Positions 27,431 through 34,396 of a stretch of 64,000 bases of DNA are shown piece after piece. This DNA is from Sphingomonas kyeonggiensis (GTDB taxonomy: Bacteria; Pseudomonadota; Alphaproteobacteria; Sphingomonadales; Sphingomonadaceae), in assembly GCF_030812785.1 (NCBI RefSeq), contig NZ_JAUSTJ010000002.1:434001-498000 (forward strand). The letters are read 5' to 3'. The notes beneath the pieces were generated by a model that saw only the letters and a list, made by a program, of their open reading frames with translations, searched no databases and was not told where the DNA came from. The stretch's first letter is position 1, and each line of letters opens with the position of its first letter. Both the position numbers and the translations under genes were made by a program.

Positions 27431-27497
27431 GGGAGAGGGAGATTTCTCATCCCTTGGTAGCGTTGCCTGTGCGGCTCTCGGGACGTTAGGGAGCGGC

Positions 27498-28817
27498 ATG
27501 CGCATTTCGCTTCCCCGCATCGCGACCGCCCCTTTCTGTCCGGCCGAAGTGCAGGGGAGCGTCGCGGTGCCGGCGGGCATGCCGGGCTGGCGGCGGCTGT
27601 TGCGGTCGGCGGGGCCGGGGCTGCTCGTCGCGGTCGGCTATATGGACCCGGGCAACTGGGCGACCGATATCGAGGCGGGCTCGCGCTACGGCTACGACCT
27701 GCTGTTCGTCGTGCTGTTCTGCGGCGTGGCGGCGATGCTGCTGCAATGGCTGGCGATGCGGCTGGGGCTGGTGGCGCGGCGCGACCTCGCCCAGATGGCG
27801 CGCGACCGCTACAGCGTGGGGACCACGCGCACGCTCTGGCTGCTCGCCGAGCTGGCGATCATCGCCACCGATGTCGCCGAGGTGCTGGGATCGGCGCTCG
27901 CCTTCAACCTGCTGCTCGGGGTGCCGCTCTGGCTGGGCGTGCTGCTCACCGGGCTCGACACGCTGATCGTGCTCGGGCTGAAGGGGCAGGGCTTCCGCCA
28001 GCTCGAGGCGATCGTGCTGGGGCTGATCTCGACGATTGCGATCTGCTTCGCGGTGCAGCTGACGATCGTCGGGCCGAGCGCCGAGGGGCTGCTGCACGGG
28101 GCGATGCCGAAGCTGCACATCTTCCAGGACCCGCATGCGCTCTATCTCGCGGTGGGCATCCTCGGCGCGACGGTGATGCCGCACAATCTCTATCTGCACA
28201 GCTCGGTGGTGCAGACCCGGGTGACCGCGGGCGGCGAGCCGGCGACGCGCGAGGCGCTGCGCTTCGCGACGATCGACATCGTGGTGGCGCTGTTCCTGGC
28301 GACCCTGGTCAACTGCGCGATCCTGACGCTGGCGGCGGCGACCTTCCACAGCAATGGCTATACCGGCGTGGCGGAGATCGACGACGCGTACCGGCTGCTC
28401 GAGCCGCTGACCGGGGCGGCGGCGGCCGCCTTGCTGTTCGGCATCGCGCTGTTCGCATCGGGGCAGAGCGCTACCTTCACCGGCACGATCGCCGGGCAGG
28501 TGATCCTGGAGGGGTTCCTCAACCTCAGCATCCCCTGCTGGCTGCGCCGGGTGATCACCCGCGGGCTGGCGCTGATCCCGGCGCTGATCGGGGTGGTCTG
28601 GATGGGCGAGGACGGGGTGGGCAGGCTGCTGGTGCTGACCCAGGTGGTGCTGTCGCTGCAACTGCCCTTCGCGATCTGGCCGCTGATCCGCTTCACCAGC
28701 GATCGCGGGGTGATGGGGGTGTATGCCAACGGGCTGGCGGTGAAGCTGGTCGCCTGGGCGCTGTTCGGGCTGATCGCGGGGGCGAATGTCTGGCTGATCT
28801 GGCGGTGGGTTGGGTAG
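27498..28817 (+). CDS. mntH: Nramp-family divalent metal transporter (MntH-like)
   Basis: The 439-residue membrane protein has the Nramp signatures: MDPGNWATD in helix 1 (metal-binding Asp and Asn) and VMPHNLYLHSS in helix 6, with about eleven helices. It imports Mn(II) or related divalent ions with protons across the inner membrane. The N-terminal 30 residues are less typical. ATG 27498 follows GGGAG. The upstream gap has no Fur/MntR-like box that I can see. It converges on the TonB receptor, with a repeat between. Confidence 0.9.
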   Translation: MRISLPRIATAPFCPAEVQGSVAVPAGMPGWRRLLRSAGPGLLVAVGYMDPGNWATDIEAGSRYGYDLLFVVLFCGVAAMLLQWLAMRLGLVARRDLAQMARDRYSVGTTRTLWLLAELAIIATDVAEVLGSALAFNLLLGVPLWLGVLLTGLDTLIVLGLKGQGFRQLEAIVLGLISTIAICFAVQLTIVGPSAEGLLHGAMPKLHIFQDPHALYLAVGILGATVMPHNLYLHSSVVQTRVTAGGEPATREALRFATIDIVVALFLATLVNCAILTLAAATFHSNGYTGVAEIDDAYRLLEPLTGAAAAALLFGIALFASGQSATFTGTIAGQVILEGFLNLSIPCWLRRVITRGLALIPALIGVVWMGEDGVGRLLVLTQVVLSLQLPFAIWPLIRFTSDRGVMGVYANGLAVKLVAWALFGLIAGANVWLIWRWVG

Positions 28818-28827
28818 TCGATTTTTC

Positions 28828-28992
28828 CCTCTCCCGCTTTCGCGGGAGAGGGAGGGAGCCGCGCAGCGGCGGAAGGGTGAGGGTGTGAGCGGGCCGCGAG
28901 CGACGTGCTTGCCTCCCTTACTCACCCTCACCCAGGCTCCCCCGGCTTTCGCCGGGCTCGCCGTCCCTCTCCCGCAAAAGCGGTAGAGGGAG
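28828..28992. repeat. Long palindromic repeat between convergent genes
   Basis: It starts CCCTCTCCCGCTTTCGCGGG and ends CCCTCTCCCGC...GGTAGAGGGAG, with inner inverted segments around GGGTGAGGGTG and CACCCTCACCC. It fills the gap between mntH and the convergent TonB receptor gene and probably acts as a two-way transcript end. Confidence 0.75.
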
Positions 28993-28993
28993 A

Positions 28994-31042
28994 TTAGAAA
29001 CTCCCCCTTATCGTAAACGTGAAGATCGGGCCGATCAGCTGGTCGTTGCGCTGGCGGAAGAGCAGCGGGCTGGCGTTGCGGCGGCCGTCATGGACGGTGC
29101 GGTCGAAATAATGCCGGGCGCTGAAGATGTTGCCGACCTGGGCGCGCAGGGTGAGGCCGAACACGTCCTTGTGCTCGACGAACGCGTTGACGAACCAGGG
29201 ACCTTCATTCTCCTGGTTCACCTCGGTCAGATAGACATATCGCGTATAGTGATAGAGGCTGGCGGTGGCGCCCCAGGCGAAGTCGCTCTTCGGGATGTCG
29301 TGGCGGAAGTTGAGCTCGGCCCAGCGGTCCTGCGTGCCGCTGATCGGGCGCATCTCGCCGGTCAGCGGATCGCGGACCCGGGCGATCTCGAAGCCGAGCT
29401 TGGCATCGAGCTTGGCGCCGGGCAGGCCGAGGGGCGCGAACTGGATCGTGCTGGTGCTCTCCACGCCGAAGCGGGTGGCATGGGGCAGGTTGCCGACGCC
29501 TTCGCCGTCCGCGCCGATCGGCACGATGTCGACGATGTCCTCGACCGCGTAATAATAGCCGCGCAGGCGGGTCTTGCCCGCCGCGCCGAGCGAGCGGCCG
29601 ACCTCCAGCTCGACTTCCCAGCTCTGCGGCGGGACGAGATCGGGATTGCCGCTGTTCTGCCGCTCCGACTTGAGGTTGGGCTGGGCTAGGAAGTCGTAGA
29701 AGCTGATCTGGCCGACGCGGCGGCGCAGCTTGAGGCTGAGGTCCCAGTTCTTGTCGGGCTGCCAGCCCAGCGTGAGGCTGCCCTTGGGACGGAAGAAGCG
29801 GCGCGGGGCGAGGTCGCCGTCGACTCGCTCGAGCGTACTGGTCTCGCCGCCGGCGGCGAGCTGGAGGTTGAAGCCCGAGCCGAGCGGGCGGCTGAGCGTG
29901 GTCATCCCCTCATAGCGGACCTCGCGGACGATGCCGCTGCCGCCGGGGAAGGGGACGGGAACGAAATCGCCCTGGGGATCGAGCGTGGCGAGTGCGCCGC
30001 GCTGGTCAAGCCCGTTGACCGCGCGCTCGAGCGAGACCTCGAGATCGTTCTTCCCCATCTTCCAGCGATATTCGCCGCGCGCGATCGTCTCGGTGACGTG
30101 CGAGTCGCGGGTGAAGCGGGTGCCCTGGTCCGGCGCGCCGCTGGCGAAGCTGTCGACCTGGGTGGAGACGATCGGCTCGTGATCGAAATGCCTGAGGCCG
30201 ATCACCTTGAGCCGGCCGGGGCCGAAGGCGAATTCGTAGTCGGCGTTGATGTCGTACATCCAGCCGTCGAGCTTCTGCAGGCGCAAGCGGGTGCCGTCGT
30301 TTCCGTCGGTGCGGAAGCGCTGCTCATAGTCGTAGACCGGGTTCCAATAGGGTGAATAGCCGAGGGTGAGGTTGCCCTTGGCGGTGCCCGGCCCGTCGAA
30401 CGCCAGGCGGAGCTTGGCGGTGACGGTGTCCGATTCCTGGTGGAAAACCTCCTCGCGCCGCTCGATCAGCGAGCCGTCGGCGGCGTAGAAATGCTCGGGG
30501 CCGCCGATCGCGCCGCGGCCGGCCTGGTCTTCGAGCGATAGGGTATAGTCGATCCCGCCGGTCTTGCCGGTATAGCTGATATTGCCGCGGAACAGGTTGG
30601 GGCGGGAATAATGCGCGCGGAAGTCGGGGCGCCATTCGAACTGGCCGCCGGCCTTGCGCGCATCCTTGAGGATGATGTTGGCGACCTGGCCGGCGAGCCC
30701 GGCGATGCCGAGGCTGGAGGCGTCGACGATCTCGATCCGCTCGACATTGGCGAAGGCGATGCGCTGGAGCTCGGCGATCGCGCCGCCGGTTTTGTTGGCG
30801 ATGCGCTCGCCGTTGATCAGGACATTCTCCGACGCCTGGCCGAGGCCGCGCTCCTGATCGGCCTCGCGGATGGTGAAGCCGGGGACCTGGACGAGCATGT
30901 CATAGGCGGTCTTCGGCGCGAAGCGGGCGAAGTCGGCGGGGGCATGGACCTGCTTGGCGGATGCCGCCGCGGGGGCGGTCTGGGCTGCCGCGCTCCAGGG
31001 GAGGAGCGCGGTGCCGGCGAGGAACAGGGCGGCGAGACGCAT
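28994..31042 (-). CDS. TonB-dependent receptor of the BlaI/M56 operon
   Basis: The 682-residue outer-membrane protein has a signal peptide ending WSAAAQ (about residue 20), a plug domain with MLVQVPGFTIRE, NVLINGERIANKTG and ANVERIEIVDASS, and a beta barrel ending in IRGSF. The plug matches the TonB receptor family, though I see no clear TonB box. The ligand is unknown. It lies 29 bases after the repeat protein gene on the same strand, so it is the last gene of a likely four-gene operon under BlaI control. Confidence 0.88.
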   Translation of the reverse strand: MRLAALFLAGTALLPWSAAAQTAPAAASAKQVHAPADFARFAPKTAYDMLVQVPGFTIREADQERGLGQASENVLINGERIANKTGGAIAELQRIAFANVERIEIVDASSLGIAGLAGQVANIILKDARKAGGQFEWRPDFRAHYSRPNLFRGNISYTGKTGGIDYTLSLEDQAGRGAIGGPEHFYAADGSLIERREEVFHQESDTVTAKLRLAFDGPGTAKGNLTLGYSPYWNPVYDYEQRFRTDGNDGTRLRLQKLDGWMYDINADYEFAFGPGRLKVIGLRHFDHEPIVSTQVDSFASGAPDQGTRFTRDSHVTETIARGEYRWKMGKNDLEVSLERAVNGLDQRGALATLDPQGDFVPVPFPGGSGIVREVRYEGMTTLSRPLGSGFNLQLAAGGETSTLERVDGDLAPRRFFRPKGSLTLGWQPDKNWDLSLKLRRRVGQISFYDFLAQPNLKSERQNSGNPDLVPPQSWEVELEVGRSLGAAGKTRLRGYYYAVEDIVDIVPIGADGEGVGNLPHATRFGVESTSTIQFAPLGLPGAKLDAKLGFEIARVRDPLTGEMRPISGTQDRWAELNFRHDIPKSDFAWGATASLYHYTRYVYLTEVNQENEGPWFVNAFVEHKDVFGLTLRAQVGNIFSARHYFDRTVHDGRRNASPLLFRQRNDQLIGPIFTFTIRGSF

Positions 31043-31071
31043 GGACTGGGGCTTTCCGGGCGCGCTTGCGA

Positions 31072-32022
31072 TCAGTGGCCGAGCACGTGCAGCTGGACGA
31101 GCTGCTCGGTGGAGGGCTTCTCGATGCCGATCTTGCGGGCGCGGCGGACATCCTCGCCGGTGACGCCGACGGCGCGCAGCTCGACCAGCTTGTTCGCGGG
31201 CAGGTTCGGATAGCCGAGATCGGCGATCTCGCGCACATAGGCGGGGGTGACGCCGACGGCCTTGAGCTGCACCGCGTCGTCGGCGCTGAGGTTGCCGAGG
31301 CCGGCCTGCTTCATGCCGGCGAGGAAGTCCGGCGAGACGTCGAGCGCCTTGAGCTGGATCAGGTCGTGCGGACGGACCTCGCCCAGGCCGGCGCGGAGCA
31401 TGGCGCCGGCATAGCTGGCGTCGATCTTGAGCGCGGTGAAGGCGATCAGGTCTTCGAGATCGTCGGGGCGGACGCCCTGGCGGGCGAGGTCGGCGATATA
31501 GGCGGGCGAGGTGCCGAGCGCGGACAGGGCGACGAGCTGGTCGATGCTCGGCTTGGGATAATTGGCCTCGGCGAGCGCATCGACCAGCGCCTTGTTCGCG
31601 CCGGTCAGCGCGAGGTCGAGCGACTGCTCGAAGCTGGGGGTGCCGATGCCGCGGCTGGCGAGATAGCCGGAGAAGCCGGCGTCGGGGGTGAAGCTGCACT
31701 TGCCGGTGGCGACGCGGCTGGCGGTGTCGCCGGCGCAGTCGAGCCGGCCGGGCTCGCGGGCCAGGGCGAAGCGCAGCGGGCCGTTGGCGCCGAGCGCGCC
31801 GCTGTCGAGGCCGAGCTGCTCGCTTTTGATCTGGGTGTTCATGGTGTGGCGCTCGCCCATCGACAGCTTGAGCTCGAAGCGGCTGCCGCTGGCTTCCAGC
31901 GAGAGCCGGAAGCTGATCGGGCTCGAGGCAGTGACGGGATCGCGATCACGGGACCGGTCGCCGGCGATGGCGGTGGTGGCGAAGAGCGCGAGGGAGGCGA
32001 TGACGGCGAGGGTGCGGTTCAT
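31072..32022 (-). CDS. Secreted repeat protein shared with the M56 peptidase tail
   Basis: The 316-residue protein has a signal peptide (residues 1-20, cut after ATTAIA) and, from about residue 150, seven or eight repeats of roughly 25 residues with the pattern L..L.ALGV.P.Y...m...G. The same repeat type occurs in the C-terminal third of the adjacent M56 peptidase. AGGAGA six bases before ATG fixes the start. It should be periplasmic, with one Cys pair (LDCAG, GKCSF). Function is unknown; it may be the sensor partner or substrate of the peptidase. Confidence 0.75.
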   Translation of the reverse strand: MNRTLAVIASLALFATTAIAGDRSRDRDPVTASSPISFRLSLEASGSRFELKLSMGERHTMNTQIKSEQLGLDSGALGANGPLRFALAREPGRLDCAGDTASRVATGKCSFTPDAGFSGYLASRGIGTPSFEQSLDLALTGANKALVDALAEANYPKPSIDQLVALSALGTSPAYIADLARQGVRPDDLEDLIAFTALKIDASYAGAMLRAGLGEVRPHDLIQLKALDVSPDFLAGMKQAGLGNLSADDAVQLKAVGVTPAYVREIADLGYPNLPANKLVELRAVGVTGEDVRRARKIGIEKPSTEQLVQLHVLGH

Positions 32023-32113
32023 GGCATTTCTCCTGGGTGCAAAGAGGCAAGCCGGGGGCGTTCACCCCGGCGGGGGTGTTGTTTTTCGGCAGTTGGGGGT
32101 CGGTTAGGCGGGC

Positions 32114-33748
32114 TTAGTCGTTGGGATCCGGATCCGAGTCCGGATCGGGCGCCGGGTTGGCGCCGTGCTTGATCAGGGCGAGGCTATCGACCCCGACCGG
32201 CATGCCGGAGCGCTTCAGGCGGCGGACATCGTCGGCCGTCACCTTCATGCCGGCGAGCGCGATATAGTCGTCGAGGTCGCCGCGATAGCCGGCGGAGACG
32301 ATGCTGCGGATATAGCCGGGGTTCACGCCCACGGCGCGGGCGCCCATGATGTCGTCGAACGAGCGGATGCGCAGACCGGTGGCCATCATCGCCCGGACAT
32401 ATTCCGGGGTGAGGCCGAGCGCGCGGGCGCCGGTGGCATCGTCGAGGCTGATGCCGAGCTGCGGGGCGGCGCGGCGCAGGCCCTCGATATAGTCGGGCGT
32501 GACGCCGACTGCCTTGGCGCCGATGATCGCATCGAGCTCGCGGTGCTGCTGATCGTTGCGATCGGCGCGGTGGTCCTGGGGCGTCGCGGCGGGTGCCGGG
32601 CTCGCCGTAGGGGCCGGTGCCGCGGCGGAGGCGATGCGGGCGGGCGCGGTCGCGGTGGTGGCAGCGACGGCGGGGTTGGTGCGGGCCTCGGTTTCGGGCC
32701 GGGCGGTATCGGCGGCGGCGTGGCGCTCGGTGGCGCCGACGGTGAGCGCGGCGAGCGGGGCGGCCATCACCAGCATGCCGGCACCGAAGCCGGCGATCCA
32801 CGAGCCCTGGGCGCGGCCGCGCGGCAGGGTCGCGTCGAGCACGCGGCCGACGCGGCGCTTGAGGCTGCCCTTGCCGGGGGCGACGCCATGGGCGCCGAGC
32901 AGCAGGCCCTTGCTCTCGTGCCGGGCGACGCGGACGAGCAGCTGGGCATAGTCCGGCGCGTCGATATTGGCGGCGAGCACCGCGTCGTCGGCGGCTTCCT
33001 CGCGCAGCTGGTGCGCCTCGCGGGCCAGGCGCCAGGCGAGCGGGTTGAACCAGTGGATGGCGGTGGCGACGCGGGCGAGCATCAGCTTGGCCCAGTCGAG
33101 CGCGGAGACGTGCGCCAGTTCATGGGCGATGATCGCCTCCGCCTCGTCGGTCGCCGCCAGCGCATCGGCGCTGAGCAGGATGGTCGGGCGGGCAAGGCCC
33201 CAGGAGATGGGCGAGGGCAGGGCGTCGCTGACCAGCAGCGCGGTGCCGCTTTTCATCCCCATGCGGCGCTGGGCATGGGCGAGCGCGCTCAGCCAGACCG
33301 GATCGACCAGCACCTCGGCACCGGCACGCAGCCGAACCAGACGGAGCAGCGCTACGGCGGTGAGCAGCAGCAGCGCCAGCACCGGCAGCGCATAGGCATA
33401 GCGTTCCCAGCCCTGGGGCAGGGTGAACCAGGGCTCCGCGGTGTCGGCGGTGACGACCGGCGTCGTCGTGCTGGGCGCGGCGACCTGGCGTGCGGGCAGG
33501 TCCGTGCTGGGGAGCAGCGCGGTATCGGTGGCGGGCGCCTCGAACCGGCTCTGGACGAATTCGGGCACCGGCAGCGGCATCGACGGCAGCAGCAGCGTGG
33601 CGAGCGGCAGGATCACCAGCCCGGCAAGGCCGAGATGCGCGATCAGCGAGCGTTCCGCCGCCGAACGGCCGCGAGTGAGGCGCAGCAGGAGCAGGGTGAT
33701 GCCGGCGATCACCAGCGACTTGAGCACAAGGCCGAGCAATGCGGTCAT
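32114..33748 (-). CDS. BlaR1/MecR-like M56 membrane metallopeptidase
   Basis: The 544-residue protein has N-terminal membrane helices, an M56 zinc-protease domain with HELAH at residues 209-213 and HQLREEAADD as downstream zinc-site region, a further helix near residue 315, an Ala/Pro/Thr-rich linker, and a C-terminal periplasmic region of four repeats such as ALGLTPEYVRAMMATG. BlaR1-type peptidases sense an envelope signal and cause cleavage of their BlaI repressor. The penicillin-binding sensor domain of true BlaR1 is absent and replaced by repeats. It starts two bases after blaI. Confidence 0.88.
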   Translation of the reverse strand: MTALLGLVLKSLVIAGITLLLLRLTRGRSAAERSLIAHLGLAGLVILPLATLLLPSMPLPVPEFVQSRFEAPATDTALLPSTDLPARQVAAPSTTTPVVTADTAEPWFTLPQGWERYAYALPVLALLLLTAVALLRLVRLRAGAEVLVDPVWLSALAHAQRRMGMKSGTALLVSDALPSPISWGLARPTILLSADALAATDEAEAIIAHELAHVSALDWAKLMLARVATAIHWFNPLAWRLAREAHQLREEAADDAVLAANIDAPDYAQLLVRVARHESKGLLLGAHGVAPGKGSLKRRVGRVLDATLPRGRAQGSWIAGFGAGMLVMAAPLAALTVGATERHAAADTARPETEARTNPAVAATTATAPARIASAAAPAPTASPAPAATPQDHRADRNDQQHRELDAIIGAKAVGVTPDYIEGLRRAAPQLGISLDDATGARALGLTPEYVRAMMATGLRIRSFDDIMGARAVGVNPGYIRSIVSAGYRGDLDDYIALAGMKVTADDVRRLKRSGMPVGVDSLALIKHGANPAPDPDSDPDPND

Positions 33749-33750
33749 GT

Positions 33751-34128
33751 TCAGGCTCCCTTCTTGGCGCGGGCCGCGGCGATCATCGCCTCCAGCTCGT
33801 CGAGATCGTTGTCGTCGAGCTTCTCGCTCATGCCGAGCAGCGCGCTGGCAGCATGGGTGGTCGATCCGTTGAAGAAGGTCCGCACGACATGGCCGAGCGC
33901 AGTGACGCTCGCCTTGCTCTCGGCCTCGACCGGCGCGAAGACATAGCCGCGCTCGCTCATCGTGCGCTTGACCGCGCCCTTCTGCTCGAGCCGGGTGAGC
34001 ATCGCGCGCACCGCCGAGGCGGAGAGCTTGTCGGGCAGGGCTTCGCAGACATCGGCCACGGCCATTGCGCCATGCACATAGAGCAGGTCGACGATCTGGC
34101 GTTCGCGGGGCGGGAGGTTGTTCAACAT
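33751..34128 (-). CDS. BlaI/MecI/CopY-family repressor
   Basis: The 125-residue product is a winged-helix repressor: RERQIVDLLYVHGAMAVADVCEALP, ASAVRAMLTRLEQKGAVKR as the DNA-binding wing region, and a C-terminal dimerisation helix. Family members bind TACANNTGTA sites and are inactivated by cleavage by the partner M56 peptidase. Two such sites lie just upstream (34142-34176), so it should repress its own operon. Confidence 0.92.
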   Translation of the reverse strand: MLNNLPPRERQIVDLLYVHGAMAVADVCEALPDKLSASAVRAMLTRLEQKGAVKRTMSERGYVFAPVEAESKASVTALGHVVRTFFNGSTTHAASALLGMSEKLDDNDLDELEAMIAAARAKKGA

Positions 34129-34141
34129 GGGAATCTCTCTC

Positions 34142-34176
34142 AGCTACATTTGTAGCTATGCGCTACATTTGTAGCG
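34142..34176 (-). promoter_or_regulatory. Twin BlaI-type operators
   Basis: AGCTACATTTGTAGCT (34142-34157) and CGCTACATTTGTAGCG (34161-34176) share the palindrome GCTACATTTGTAGC (mismatched only at the central bases) and are 19 bases apart centre to centre. TACAAATGTA on the minus strand matches the BlaI/CopY family consensus. They lie 14 bases upstream of the blaI start. Confidence 0.85.
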
Positions 34177-34200
34177 CGCGCAAGCGGCATTATTCCCCCT

Positions 34201-34337
34201 CGTCATCCCCGCGAAGGCGGGGATCCAGAGTCACGGGCAGGATGTGCGGGGCTCGCGTTGGGCGCTCCGGAGAGGAATGCGCGCAATTGCATCGTCATCC
34301 CGAGCTGCCCTGGATCCCCGCCTTCGCGGGGATGACG
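34201..34337. repeat. Family B palindromic repeat (copy 3)
   Basis: CGTCATCCCCGCGAAGGCGG at the left and TGGATCCCCGCCTTCGCGGG with GATGACG at the right. The centre is longer than in the other copies and contains an extra partial ATCGTCATCCCGAG. It lies between the BlaI promoter and the end of the regulator gene. Confidence 0.85.
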
Positions 34338-34396
34338 GAGTGGATGCGGGGTGACGGGGTAGAGGGCGGGGATGGAAGGAAGTGGGCGTGGCGCTC

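Larger units (their letters stand above)
26913..27497. other. 585-base repeat-filled gap before the Nramp gene
   Basis: No gene is seen. The gap holds a terminator (26919-26951), a G- and T-rich stretch of low complexity around 27000-27100, a possible structured RNA (27110-27169), a family B repeat (27202-27284) and a CCCTCTCC-type palindrome (27378-27430). Confidence 0.7.

Noticed and set aside
27202..34337. Family B repeats considered as a CRISPR array
   Set aside because: Copies are single, kilobases apart and palindromic; there are no regular spacers or cas genes.
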